A stretch of DNA of 64,000 bases from Streptomyces olindensis (lineage in GTDB: Bacteria; Actinomycetota; Actinomycetes; Streptomycetales; Streptomycetaceae): positions 318,206 through 382,205 of the forward strand of contig JJOH01000002.1 in assembly GCA_000696115.1 (NCBI GenBank), read 5' to 3'. The notes under the pieces were generated by a model, which worked only from the letters and a program-made list of their open reading frames with translations, was not told where the DNA came from and made no database searches. Positions 33,036 through 42,399 of the stretch are shown one piece after another. Every line of letters starts with the position of its first letter. Within the stretch, counting starts at the first letter, position 1. A program made the translations under genes and the position numbers.

Positions 33036-35675
33036 GTGAGCGAGATACCAGCGAAGGCCACGGAGTCCGAGGACCCGTCGGAGGGCGCGAGGGCGAGGGC
33101 CGCGGACGGCCTGGCCTCCGCGGTGGGAGGTGCGCTCGCGGCCGACGGCGTGCAGCCCGGGGACGCCATGTGGCAGAGCAGTCCCCCGGGATCCATCTAC
33201 GACTACATCAAGGTCGCCTCCTTCTCCATCGGCCCCGACGGGCTCGTCGACCAGTGGAGCCTGCGCGCCGAGCACCTCTTCGGCATCCCCGCCGAACGCG
33301 CCCTCGGCATGGACCCCATCGAGACCTTCATCGACCCGCGCCACCGCGAGCGGGGCATGCGCAAGATGGCCGAGATCCTCGACGGCCGCGAATGGACCGG
33401 CGTGGTGCCCTTCCGGATGCCGAAGGACGCGGGCGAAGGGGAGTGCGGCCACGAGGGACTCGCCGAGGTGTACGTCATGCCGACGCGCACCGAGGACGGC
33501 GAGAAGGCCGCCGTCTGCATCGTCGTCGACGTGCGCACCCTGCGCAGCATCGAGACCGACCTCGCCGCCTCGCAGGCCATTTTCAGTCAATCCCCGTTCG
33601 GTTTCCTGCTGATCGACCCCGACCTGCGGGTCCGCCGCGTCAACGAGCGGTTCGCCTCCGTCTTCGGCGGTACGTCCGACGACCACCGCGGCAAGGGCGT
33701 CCACGACTACCTCCAGCGCGGCGAGGCCGAGCGGGTCGCCGCCACGCTGCGCCGGGTGCTGGAGACCGGCAGCTCCATCACCGACATGCACGTCACGGGC
33801 TTCGTCCCCGGCTCCGACGAACGCCGCCACTGGTCCGTCAACCTCTACCGCGTGCACAGCGGTTCGGGCCGCCCCATCGGGATCGCCTGGCTCGGCATCG
33901 ACATCACCGCCCGCCGCGCCGCCGCCCGCGAGGCCGCGGCCGCCCGGCGCAACCTCGCGCTGCTGAACGAGGCGGGCGCCCGCATCGGCAACTCCCTGGA
34001 CCTGGAGACCACGGCCCGCCAGCTCCTCGACGTCGTCGTCCCCGGCTTCTGCGACCTCGCCACCGTCGACCTCTACCAGGGCCTGCTGGTGGGCGACGAG
34101 ACCCCGCCCGGACTCGCCGACGGCAGCGCCGAGCTGCGCCGTGTGGCCTTCGCCAGCGCCGTCTCCGACGCGCCCTTCGCCGGCACCGGCGTGCCCGTCG
34201 CGGTCGGCGCCGTCCACCACTACCCGTTCAACTCGCCCTGCGCGGACGCCCTGCGCACGGCCCGCCCCCAGACGGTGCCGGGCGAGGACGGCGGCCTGGT
34301 GCAGTCCACGCTGGCCGTGCCGATGGTCGCCCACGACACGGTCGTCGGCCTGGTCCAGTTCGCCCGTACGAAGGGCAGCGAGCCGTTCGGCGACCGGGAC
34401 CGCGACCTCGCCGTGGAGCTGGCGGCGCGCGCCGCGGTCTGCATCGACAACGCCCGCCTCTACCGGCGCGAGCACGAACGCGCGCTGATACTGCAACGGT
34501 CCCTGCTCCCGCCCGGCGACCCGGAGGCCTCCGGCCTCGACATCGCCTGCCGCTACCTGCCCGGCAACGCCAACACCGGCCGGCCCAGCGAGGTCGGCGG
34601 CGACTGGTTCGACGTCATAGAACTCCCCGGGCACCGCACCGCGCTGGTCGTCGGCGACGTCATGGGCCGCGGCCTGCGCGCCGCCGTCGCCATGGGCGAA
34701 CTCCGCACGGCGGTCCGGACGCTGGCCCAGCTCGACCTGGAACCGGCCGAGGTGCTCTCCCAGTTGGACGAGATCGCCCGCGGCCTCGGCGCCCCCGGCG
34801 GCGTCCAGCAGGCGACCAGGGCGGCCCGCCGCCCCCGCGAGGCGGACCTCTCCGAGGTCTACCTGGCCACCTGCGTCTACGCCGTCTACGACTCGGTCAC
34901 CCGGCGCTGCACCTTCGCCAACGCGGGCCATCTGCCGCCCGTGCTGGTCGAACCGGGCGAGCCGGCGCTGATGCTGGACGTGCCGCCGGGCATGCCGCTC
35001 GGCGTCGGCGGCGAGCCCTTCGAGGAGGTCGAGGTCGAACTGCCCGAGGGCGCCCTGCTCGCGCTCTACACGGATGGACTGGTCGAAAGCCGCGACCACC
35101 CCCTCGACGAGGGCCTCCAGGCCTTCGTCAGCGCCCTCTCGGACCCCACCCAGCCGCTGGAGGACGTCTGTGACCACGTCCTCAACACCCTGGACACCCA
35201 CCACGGCGAGGACGACATCGCGTTGCTGATGGCACGTGTACAGGGCCTGCCCACCGAGTCCGTCGGCGACTGGACGCTGCCGCGCGAGCCGCGCAGCGTG
35301 GGCCGGGCCCGCGAGTACGCGCGCGCCCAGCTGCTCAGCTGGGACCTGGAGCCCTTGGTCGACACCACGGAGCTGCTGGTCAGCGAGCTGGTCACCAACG
35401 CCCTGCGCTACGGCGAGGGCGAGATCCGCCTCCGCCTCCTCCTCGACCGCACCCTGGTCTGCGAGGTCTGGGACTCCGGCCTGGTCCAGCCGCGCCGCCG
35501 CCGCGCCCGCGACACGGACGAGGGCGGCCGCGGCCTCCAGCTCGTCGGCCTCCTCAGCGCGGCATGGGGCTCCCGCCGCACGCCGCGCGGCAAGACGGTC
35601 TGGTTCGAACTCCCCCTCCCGGACGGCGGAAACGGCCTGCCGGATCCGGCGGAGGCACTGCTGAGCCTGTTCTAG
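33036..35675 (+). CDS. PAS-PAS-GAF-PP2C (SpoIIE)-HATPase regulatory phosphatase
   Basis: The 879-aa soluble signalling protein has two PAS domains (about 55-170, and 185-300 around IFSQSPFGFLLIDPDLRVRR) and a GAF domain (about 315-475). A SpoIIE-type PP2C phosphatase follows (about 485-735; RSLLPPG, GGDWFDV, GDVMGRG, LYTDGLVESRD), then a C-terminal GHKL kinase-like domain (about 745-865; LLVSELVTNALRYG, GRGLQLVG). One polypeptide thus carries sensing, dephosphorylation and kinase/anti-sigma modules, a common Streptomyces design for controlling anti-sigma antagonists. GTG start at 33036 follows GGAGGGG; the frame is open upstream but has no start with a good site. Confidence 0.88.
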   Translation: MSEIPAKATESEDPSEGARARAADGLASAVGGALAADGVQPGDAMWQSSPPGSIYDYIKVASFSIGPDGLVDQWSLRAEHLFGIPAERALGMDPIETFIDPRHRERGMRKMAEILDGREWTGVVPFRMPKDAGEGECGHEGLAEVYVMPTRTEDGEKAAVCIVVDVRTLRSIETDLAASQAIFSQSPFGFLLIDPDLRVRRVNERFASVFGGTSDDHRGKGVHDYLQRGEAERVAATLRRVLETGSSITDMHVTGFVPGSDERRHWSVNLYRVHSGSGRPIGIAWLGIDITARRAAAREAAAARRNLALLNEAGARIGNSLDLETTARQLLDVVVPGFCDLATVDLYQGLLVGDETPPGLADGSAELRRVAFASAVSDAPFAGTGVPVAVGAVHHYPFNSPCADALRTARPQTVPGEDGGLVQSTLAVPMVAHDTVVGLVQFARTKGSEPFGDRDRDLAVELAARAAVCIDNARLYRREHERALILQRSLLPPGDPEASGLDIACRYLPGNANTGRPSEVGGDWFDVIELPGHRTALVVGDVMGRGLRAAVAMGELRTAVRTLAQLDLEPAEVLSQLDEIARGLGAPGGVQQATRAARRPREADLSEVYLATCVYAVYDSVTRRCTFANAGHLPPVLVEPGEPALMLDVPPGMPLGVGGEPFEEVEVELPEGALLALYTDGLVESRDHPLDEGLQAFVSALSDPTQPLEDVCDHVLNTLDTHHGEDDIALLMARVQGLPTESVGDWTLPREPRSVGRAREYARAQLLSWDLEPLVDTTELLVSELVTNALRYGEGEIRLRLLLDRTLVCEVWDSGLVQPRRRRARDTDEGGRGLQLVGLLSAAWGSRRTPRGKTVWFELPLPDGGNGLPDPAEALLSLF

Positions 35676-35694
35676 CCGGGTCTGTGAGCCGTCG

Positions 35695-37377
35695 TCAGGG
35701 GATCTCCTCCAACCGCTCGCGGTTGAGCAGGTGCCTGGGCAGATACGGCTGCGCGAGATCAACGGGAAACCCGTAGTCGTAGGCGAGGCTCGCCATCGCG
35801 AGCGGCCCGAGTGCCACCCTGGCGCGCGGGGCCGTCGACGCGCCCCAGAAACCGCCGTGCTCCGCGACGGCTTCGGCGAGCACCTTGGCGAAGGTGTCGT
35901 GGTCGCGTGCGACGAGCCGGTGGAAGAGGGCGGCGGGCTGGTAGTCGATACCGTTCACGAACTCCAGCGGCGCGTGGGTCACGCCCTCCCGCCCCGACGT
36001 CTCGATAGTGGCGACGAGCTTCTCGACGACGTCATCCATGCTGGGGTCCTTCGAGAAGTAGGCCTGCAGCGTGTCGATCCAGTGCAGGACGTACGCGTCC
36101 ACGGAGTCGTCCTGACGCAGCGCCTCCAGCGGCACCCGGCACAGCCGGCCGATCCGCTCCGTCTGACGGCACACGATCGCGAGGTAAAGGGCATCGAGCC
36201 AGGCGCGCGCGTCAGCGGGAGGTTCCGCGGGGAGAGCGGGGAGCTGCCAGACGCGGTCCTCACCCAGGCGGTACTCCTGCGCCGGCGCGCCGGTGAACAG
36301 CGCGGAGCCGAGCCGGGTCGCGGTGGCCCACGCGTCCCACGTGTCGATGTGCGCGACGTCCGGATCGTAGGCGCAGCGCGCCAGGGCGAGTGCCAGGATG
36401 GAGCGGAATGTGTCGCCCAGTGCTGCCGGGTCCTGCACCAGGCGGTCCATTGACTCCGCCGCACCACGCATGAGTTCACCGAGCCCGGCAGGCTCAGGGG
36501 TGGCGCGGGTGGCGAGACGGCCGGCCTGGTCCAGACGGACCAGACCCCTCATCAGGCCCAGGAGATCTGACGGCGGCCGCACAGAGAAGGTGAGGGTGTC
36601 GTGATCGATGACCGTGAGCGATGTCAGGGAGCCGCGGTGCCACCAGTAGACCTGTGGTGACAGCGCACCCGGCCCGTCCTCGTAAGCGCCGAGCGCGTAC
36701 GCGGCAAGGCTGTTGACGGCATCCACCACGGATCCGTCGGTGATCGGGTGGTACACCAGATGGTGCCGGGTCGGCACCACGACCAGGGCACCTGCGTCCG
36801 GGAGCTGCTCGCCGACGACCTTCCAGGCCACTTCTGCGAGGAACAGCGCCTTGCCGGCGACGAACGGGGAGTCGCCGTAGACGGAGTGCAGCCTCGCCTG
36901 CCCCTCGACGCCCACCTCCTCGTGCCGCACGGGCACGCGCATCAGGTTCGTGCGCGCCGCCTCCCCGAGGGCCTGCAGCCCGGCATGCTCCACGTCCCGG
37001 TCGGTGAGGATCCGCACGCTCGTGGGCCCGTCCAGGGCATAGGCGAGGACCAGTCCGTCGGCCACGACGCGTGCGTATCGCAGGGCGCCGGAAAGCTCCG
37101 GGGTGATCGACTCGACGGGCAGCAGGCGGGCGTGGACACCCTGGAGCAGTTCCGCCACGCTCTCATCGCCCTGGCTCGCCTGCCGCAAGCGATCGAAGTG
37201 TGCGGCGACGAGGTCGGGCCAGTGCTCCTCCGGCGTCTTGCTGCACGTGTGTGCCAAGGACTCGAGGGAGTACCGGTGGCCGTCCTGGTAATGCGGAGCC
37301 GCGAGTGCGCGCAAGTGCGTGGCCTGCGCGGCAGAAAGCATCGGCAGCTCGGGGTCGGTGGCGTTGTCCGGTGTCAT
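35695..37377 (-). CDS. Imm49-family immunity protein
   Basis: The 560-aa protein has a C-terminal part (about residues 290-555) matching the Imm49 family: 'VDAYVLHWIDTLQAYFSKDPSMDD', 'LFHRLVARDHDTFAKVLAEA', 'ALGPLAMASLAYDYGFPVD' and 'YLPRHLLNRE'. The N-terminal ~280 residues form a second domain with VVVPTRHHLVYHPI that I cannot assign firmly. Immunity proteins of this family neutralise toxins from polymorphic-toxin systems; the toxin gene at 38482 is 1.1 kb away but has a closer candidate partner. Divergent from the gene at 37473. TAGGCT (37390-37385) lies 7 nt before the ATG, suggesting a leaderless mRNA. Confidence 0.75.
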   Translation of the reverse strand: MTPDNATDPELPMLSAAQATHLRALAAPHYQDGHRYSLESLAHTCSKTPEEHWPDLVAAHFDRLRQASQGDESVAELLQGVHARLLPVESITPELSGALRYARVVADGLVLAYALDGPTSVRILTDRDVEHAGLQALGEAARTNLMRVPVRHEEVGVEGQARLHSVYGDSPFVAGKALFLAEVAWKVVGEQLPDAGALVVVPTRHHLVYHPITDGSVVDAVNSLAAYALGAYEDGPGALSPQVYWWHRGSLTSLTVIDHDTLTFSVRPPSDLLGLMRGLVRLDQAGRLATRATPEPAGLGELMRGAAESMDRLVQDPAALGDTFRSILALALARCAYDPDVAHIDTWDAWATATRLGSALFTGAPAQEYRLGEDRVWQLPALPAEPPADARAWLDALYLAIVCRQTERIGRLCRVPLEALRQDDSVDAYVLHWIDTLQAYFSKDPSMDDVVEKLVATIETSGREGVTHAPLEFVNGIDYQPAALFHRLVARDHDTFAKVLAEAVAEHGGFWGASTAPRARVALGPLAMASLAYDYGFPVDLAQPYLPRHLLNRERLEEIP

Positions 37378-37384
37378 GCCCTCG

Positions 37385-37464
37385 AGCCTAGGAGCCGGGT
37401 GCCCGATGCCGACTCCCGGCCCTCACCCACCCAGTTGGCCCCCCAGGGCGACGGATCCTAGACT
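37385..37464. promoter_or_regulatory. Divergent leaderless promoters between the Imm49 gene and a hypothetical gene
   Basis: To the left, TAGGCT (reverse strand, 37390-37385) is 7 nt before the ATG at 37377. To the right, TTGGCC (37435-37440), an 18-nt spacer and TAGACT (37459-37464) stand 8 nt before the ATG at 37473. Neither gene has a ribosome binding site in that space. The two promoters share a 95-nt region. Confidence 0.55.
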
Positions 37465-37472
37465 CGCCCCAC

Positions 37473-37910
37473 ATGAGTGACGTGTTCGCCGTGGACCTGG
37501 CCCTCGATCTGTCGCCGACCGTGCCGGAGGCCGTACTCGCGCACCTCCGCCGGCACGTGGAGGGTGACAGCGCGGACGACGGCAGCGGCGAGGCGGACTG
37601 GCCGGACTTCGTTCCGCTGCTGTCGGGTCGGGGCCCGGCGGCGCGCATCGGGGGGCTGCTGACCGGCCAGCTCTTCCAGAGCACGGAGCAATGGTCCCTG
37701 ACGGCCCGGCAGGAGATCCACGCGGAGCTCCTCCCCGACCTGCTCGCACTGGCGGAGATGCTCGCGTTCAATGCGAAGACCGAGGGAGTCATCGGCCAAG
37801 TGCGGTTCTATGAGGACGACATCCCCGAACTCCTCGTCAACAGGTCGGGAACGCTGGTCAGGATGCCGCTGCGGGAAGCCGAACCGAGCGCTTCACGGCA
37901 TCTGCCCTAG
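37473..37910 (+). CDS. Hypothetical protein in toxin-immunity neighbourhood
   Basis: A 145-aa acidic, soluble, mostly helical protein without recognised domain (segments SPTVPEAVLAHLRRHVEG, EGVIGQVRFYEDDIPELLV). It has typical Streptomyces codon use. It is divergent from the Imm49 gene and convergent with the small gene at 37930, 19 nt away. A second immunity protein or a chaperone for the toxin is possible, but nothing in the sequence proves it. Confidence 0.6.
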   Translation: MSDVFAVDLALDLSPTVPEAVLAHLRRHVEGDSADDGSGEADWPDFVPLLSGRGPAARIGGLLTGQLFQSTEQWSLTARQEIHAELLPDLLALAEMLAFNAKTEGVIGQVRFYEDDIPELLVNRSGTLVRMPLREAEPSASRHLP

Positions 37911-37929
37911 CGCTTGAGGAATGCAGAAC

Positions 37930-38448
37930 TCAGCGGGAATCGCCCGGCTCGCCCATGAGTTCTTCGAGCGACACATCACCGAGAGATTCCTCGTCCACCT
38001 GCGGCGTCAGGTTCAGCACGGCTTCGGCATTGGCGATCATTCGGCCGATCTCGATCGGCAGATTCTCGAATTCCTCCATCACCACGTCATAGGGTTCAAC
38101 GCGGTGTGTTTTCCCGTCCAGCCCTTGCGCTTCCACGAAAAAGCGGTAACCAGCAGGCGACGTCGAATCGTCTTGCTTCACCCACCTCGCCCGGTGCCGA
38201 CGGACGAGCAGGTCCCCGAGGTAGGAGGTCAGGTCCGTGTGCAACCCGATCCAGTCCGACTGTTCGAACTCACCCAGCGGGAGCCGGTCGACGTAGCTCT
38301 GCAGGCCGGGCAGCAGAAGCAACGGGTCGTCCGCGTACCGCTCCGGTGCCAGCCCGAGCGTGGACGCGAGCCCGGCGGCATTGCGGTGGGCGCCCTCCGT
38401 CCACTCCTGAAGCTCGGCGGCCGCCCCGTTCGGCGTCTGGTCCTGCAT
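37930..38448 (-). CDS. Probable immunity protein of the adjacent polymorphic toxin
   Basis: A 172-aa acidic soluble protein (LPLGEFEQSDWIGLHTDLTS, ENLPIEIGRMIANAEAVL). It starts 33 nt after the toxin stop, on the same strand. That position (toxin then small acidic protein, short gap) is the standard one for cognate immunity genes. Base composition here is less GC-rich than that of neighbours, typical of exchanged toxin/immunity cassettes. No family assigned. Confidence 0.6.
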   Translation of the reverse strand: MQDQTPNGAAAELQEWTEGAHRNAAGLASTLGLAPERYADDPLLLLPGLQSYVDRLPLGEFEQSDWIGLHTDLTSYLGDLLVRRHRARWVKQDDSTSPAGYRFFVEAQGLDGKTHRVEPYDVVMEEFENLPIEIGRMIANAEAVLNLTPQVDEESLGDVSLEELMGEPGDSR

Positions 38449-38481
38449 GATGCTCAGCCCTCCAGTTGACCCAGCAGGAGT

Positions 38482-41085
38482 CTACTTCTTCTTGGACGGC
38501 GGGTCCCACTGGTCCTTCTTCGGAGTGGGGCCGTATTCAAGGAATATGATCTTCGCTTTCTTCAGGTAGGCGCGCAGCTCGTCGGACGGGCCGGCGTGCG
38601 TGAAAGACCAGCGCGGGTCATATCCGGGATTCATCCGCCGAAGCGCGACATCCTTGTGGATCTGCTCCTTGATGTGCTTGCTCAAGGGCACTTCGTTGCG
38701 AATCAGCTGATGGGAACCGTCCTTCAGCGTAAGGGTCCGGTACGGTCCGTATGTCTTCACCTCGACGGCGATCGTGCCACCGTTCGGGAGATCGACGGGA
38801 ACGTCGACCTTGCGCCCGCCGGTCGTGGTCACCGGATACCGGGGATCGTTGTTGGTGGGCACGGGATAGTGACGTTCGGGCCCGCCGCCCAGCATCTGGC
38901 GGTGGAATTCCTCGCCGAGTTCCCAACGCGTCCTCACATCACGCGTGTTGCGTACATCCCGCAGGGTCAGCGGTCCGTCCGCGGGCAGCAGGGCAGGCCG
39001 TGAGTAGTCGGGTTCGTGTCCGGCGTACGGGTTGTCATCGCCATGAGCATGCTGTCCGTCGGAGTGGCTGCCCGTGGCATCGTCCGCGGATTCGGCCGCG
39101 GGGTTCGAGTCCGCGCTGTCCCCGGCGTTCTCCGGGTCGTGCGGCCGTTCCGCAGGCTCCGGATGCCCCGAGTGTCCACCCGGCAACGTGTCATGCCCGG
39201 AGCCACGGCTGCCGGGCAGGTCGGAGGCCGATCCGGAGCCGGCATCTGCGTGGTCGGCAGCACCGCCGGGCACGCGTTCTCCAGAGGCACCGGCATGACC
39301 GGGTGCTGCCGTCGGTGTCTCCGTACGCCCTCCGGCAAGCGTGTCGTGGCTCGCGACGGGGCCGGTGCCGAGGTCGTCGGCCCGGCCGCCGGGGAGCTGG
39401 TCGCCGACCGCACTCGTGGGCGGCAGGTCGGCGCCTGCGTGGACTGTGGGTACGTCACCCCCGGCATGGACGGCCGGGGTGGCCCCGTCGTCGCCGGTCC
39501 GGCCGATGTCGCCGAGGCTGTCGTCGAGGCTGTTGCCCAGGCGGATGTGCTGGCCGGCCTGTTCGGCGGTGTGGGTGCCCGCGCCGACCAGGGCCGGCTG
39601 CTGGGCCGGGGAGTCCACGCGGGGCGTGTCCGCACCGGAAGCAGGCGAGTTCGTGTCGGGCATGTGGGGCTGGTCGACGACGTCGCCGGGGCCGTCGGCG
39701 GATTTCTGCAGGACGTTGCCGTGCTCGTCGAGGATGTTGCCGTCCGGGTCGTAGTAGCGCGCCGGGGCGCCGTCCTCGGTGGGGAGTTTCGTGGTGCCCT
39801 CGGGCAGGACCGGGGCGTCGTCGGGCAGCCGGACGTTGCCGTCGGGCAACCTGGTCGCCCCGTCCGGGATCGCCGCGCCCTCGGGCAGCCGTACCGTGCC
39901 GTCGGGGAGCCTGACCGTGCCCTCGGGCAGCGTGACCGCGTTCTCGGGCAGGGCGGGGATGTCGATGTTGCCGACACCCTTCAGGCCCTTGGTGATGTCG
40001 CCGATCTTCGACAGACCCGCGCCCGCGCCCTTGGTGATGTAGGTCATCGGGTCGATCACCCGGCCCGCCTTGCCCGCCACCGACAGTGCCTTGGCGACCG
40101 CGCCCGCCTTGCCCGCACCCGAGGCGGCCGCACCCGCACCACCGGTGAACACCGTCGTCAGGACGTTGAAGGTGACCGCACCGGCCGCGCGGGCGGGGTT
40201 CTTGCCCCACTCATCCCACGCCACCAGCGCCTTGCCCGTCTCCTTCATCGCCGTACGCGAGTCACGCAGCCAGGACGGCATGTCCTTGTCCGACGCCGTC
40301 CAGAACCACGCCTGCGCCCCCGGAATCGCCGTGATGACCAGACCGGTCGCCAGCTGGGCCAGGCCCTTCCACGCCTGCCCCATCGCCTCCCAGCCGCCAA
40401 AGCCCACCAGCGTGCCCAGGCCCTTGATCGTGCCCCAGACACCGTCCACGATCAGGCCGTCCCACACGAACGACTTCACCCAGTGGCCGACCTCGTACCA
40501 GTGGTGCTTCTCCTCCACCGGGTCACCCCAGGGAAGCTTGGCGTTCTTCATGTCCTCGGCGTTGAAGCCGTACTGGTTCTTCTTGTCCGAACCATCCCCG
40601 GCCACCATCTGCGTCCCGCCCCACAACGCAGTGATCTTGTTGTGGCAGGTCCGCTCCGCCGCCCAGAACGCCGCGACCGTCGCGGTGATCTCATCACGCA
40701 GCTTGTTGTGCTCGTCGACCTTGTCCTCGTCGTACTCCCACTCGTCATCATCCCTGACCGAGGAGACAAAAGCCGCCGCGTCCGCCTTCAGCTGCTTCAG
40801 CTTCGCCACCAGCGGACGGATCTCCGTCGCATACGACGACAGCGCGCCCGACACCTTCTCCAGGTCGTCGGCGAAGGCGTCCGCCTTCTCCTTCACCGGC
40901 TTCGTCGTCGCGAACAGCTGCTCCGCCTCCGGAGCGTGGTAGAACGCCGACAACCCCTGGAACCGCGAGTGGATGTCACCACCGGCATCCCGGACATGAC
41001 CCGCGTCCTTCTTCAGATCCGCGTAGTCCGTCTCCAGCTGCTCCAGATTTCCGGTGAACTGCGGGATCTTCTCCGGCTGGATCAC
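38482..41085 (-). CDS. Polymorphic toxin with WXG/ESX-like N-terminus and PD-(D/E)XK-like C-terminal nuclease
   Basis: The 867-aa protein is built of: an N-terminal helical WXG100/LXG-like domain (about 1-150); a hydrophobic 'pretoxin' region (about 215-350; LATGLVITAIPGAQAWFW, TVFTGGAGAAASGAGKAG); and a repeat region of (V/T)LP(E/D)G-T units (about 395-450). A long Gly/Asp/His-rich disordered stretch follows, then a toxin tip (about 720-867). The tip has Asp in GGRKVDVPVDLP and a Glu-X-Lys in GTIAVEVKTYG, the spacing of a PD-(D/E)XK nuclease core. It is likely exported by a type VII-like system and acts as a DNase or RNase in competing cells. ATG at 41085; immunity candidate immediately downstream. 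Confidence 0.78.
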   Translation of the reverse strand: MIQPEKIPQFTGNLEQLETDYADLKKDAGHVRDAGGDIHSRFQGLSAFYHAPEAEQLFATTKPVKEKADAFADDLEKVSGALSSYATEIRPLVAKLKQLKADAAAFVSSVRDDDEWEYDEDKVDEHNKLRDEITATVAAFWAAERTCHNKITALWGGTQMVAGDGSDKKNQYGFNAEDMKNAKLPWGDPVEEKHHWYEVGHWVKSFVWDGLIVDGVWGTIKGLGTLVGFGGWEAMGQAWKGLAQLATGLVITAIPGAQAWFWTASDKDMPSWLRDSRTAMKETGKALVAWDEWGKNPARAAGAVTFNVLTTVFTGGAGAAASGAGKAGAVAKALSVAGKAGRVIDPMTYITKGAGAGLSKIGDITKGLKGVGNIDIPALPENAVTLPEGTVRLPDGTVRLPEGAAIPDGATRLPDGNVRLPDDAPVLPEGTTKLPTEDGAPARYYDPDGNILDEHGNVLQKSADGPGDVVDQPHMPDTNSPASGADTPRVDSPAQQPALVGAGTHTAEQAGQHIRLGNSLDDSLGDIGRTGDDGATPAVHAGGDVPTVHAGADLPPTSAVGDQLPGGRADDLGTGPVASHDTLAGGRTETPTAAPGHAGASGERVPGGAADHADAGSGSASDLPGSRGSGHDTLPGGHSGHPEPAERPHDPENAGDSADSNPAAESADDATGSHSDGQHAHGDDNPYAGHEPDYSRPALLPADGPLTLRDVRNTRDVRTRWELGEEFHRQMLGGGPERHYPVPTNNDPRYPVTTTGGRKVDVPVDLPNGGTIAVEVKTYGPYRTLTLKDGSHQLIRNEVPLSKHIKEQIHKDVALRRMNPGYDPRWSFTHAGPSDELRAYLKKAKIIFLEYGPTPKKDQWDPPSKKK

Positions 41086-41289
41086 GCTTTCCCAACCCCC
41101 GTAAGCCTGTTGACGCCTGCTCAGGACCTAGCCCCTCCGAGCTTCAGTCAGTCAGATCATCATAGGAATAGTCACGGGTGTGGTCTGTGACCCCTTACCG
41201 AACCCCCACACGCAACCGAACGTCCGTTCCGCTCGTCACCTCTGTCACCACCAGGGTGGAGCTGCACCACCGGTACGAGGGGAGACGGC

Positions 41290-42399
41290 ATGGACCGCAC
41301 GGAGAGCACAGCCCGGGACGCGAACGACTCCGCCGAGCCCCGACCCACGAACCAACTCGAGCCTCAGACCGACCCAGAACCCGGTGCCGCCCGCCCACGC
41401 CGCCACCGCTGGCTCAAACGCGCAGCCTTAACCCTGCTCATCGCCCTCCTCCCCCTCCTCACCGCCGAAACCGCCCTCTACGTCAACTACACCGGCGACC
41501 CCGCACCGGGCACCCACACCCGCGACCGCGACGCCCTCTGGCTCGGCCACGCCTGGGTCGACGGCCGTAAGAAGGACGCCGACGTCACCGCCCTGGCCCG
41601 CCGCCTGCAAGGCACCGGCATCCGAGACCTGTACGTCCACTCCGGGCCGCTGGAACACGACGGCACGCTCCCGGAGTCGGTGTATCCGAGGGCGCGTTGG
41701 TTCATCGACGCCGTGCACGAGAAGCTCCCCGGCATCCGTGTCCAGGCCTTCCTCGGTGACGTCCTGGCGACCGAGAGCGCCGAGGGCATGCGCGTGGAGG
41801 ATCCCAAGACCCGCGCCGCCGTGCTGCGTTCCGCCCGACAGGTCCTGGACACCGGCTACGAGGGCATCCACCTCGACCTGGAGCCCATGCCGTCCGGCAA
41901 CCGCGCCTTCCTCACCCTGCTCGACGCCCTGCGCCGCGAGACCCGCTCCAGGGGCGCCCAACTCTCCGTGGCCGCCCACCAGATCGACCCGCTCCCGAAC
42001 CTGCACACCGTGTTCGGCCTCTTCACCGAGAACCCCAAGTGGTGGTCGCAGGAGTTCTTCGGCCAGGTCGCCCGCCGCGTGGACCAGATCGCCGTGATGT
42101 CGTACGACACCGCGCAGCCGCTGGAGGGCACCTATGGCGGCTACGTCGCCCAGCAGACCTCCCTCGCCCTGGAGGTCACCCCGCCCTCCACCGACCTGCT
42201 GATGGGCCTGCCCTTCTACTGGGAGAGCAACTTCGACCACTGGGGCCATGCCGAGACCGTGCCCGCCGCTGTCCGGGGCGTCCGCCTGGGCCTGTCCCGC
42301 ACGGACGCCGACCGGGCCCGCTTCGGCGTCGCGCTGTACATCGACTTCGCCGCGACCGAGGCGGATTGGCGGGCGTACAAGGAAGACTGGGTGCGGTGA
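41290..42399 (+). CDS. Membrane-anchored GH18-like TIM-barrel protein
   Basis: The 369-aa protein has a cytoplasmic Pro/Glu-rich N-terminus and one membrane helix (about residues 44-63; AALTLLIALLPLLTAETAL). Its extracytoplasmic domain resembles GH18 barrels: 'GYEGIHLDLEPM' aligns with the catalytic D..D.D.E strand (with His and Leu substitutions), and 'DQIAVMSYD' matches the later Tyr strand. It may bind or cleave an aminosugar polymer in the cell wall, but the altered motif leaves activity uncertain. Codon 47 (41428-41430) is TTA, so translation should need the bldA tRNA. It overlaps the next gene by GTGA. Confidence 0.6.
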   Translation: MDRTESTARDANDSAEPRPTNQLEPQTDPEPGAARPRRHRWLKRAALTLLIALLPLLTAETALYVNYTGDPAPGTHTRDRDALWLGHAWVDGRKKDADVTALARRLQGTGIRDLYVHSGPLEHDGTLPESVYPRARWFIDAVHEKLPGIRVQAFLGDVLATESAEGMRVEDPKTRAAVLRSARQVLDTGYEGIHLDLEPMPSGNRAFLTLLDALRRETRSRGAQLSVAAHQIDPLPNLHTVFGLFTENPKWWSQEFFGQVARRVDQIAVMSYDTAQPLEGTYGGYVAQQTSLALEVTPPSTDLLMGLPFYWESNFDHWGHAETVPAAVRGVRLGLSRTDADRARFGVALYIDFAATEADWRAYKEDWVR

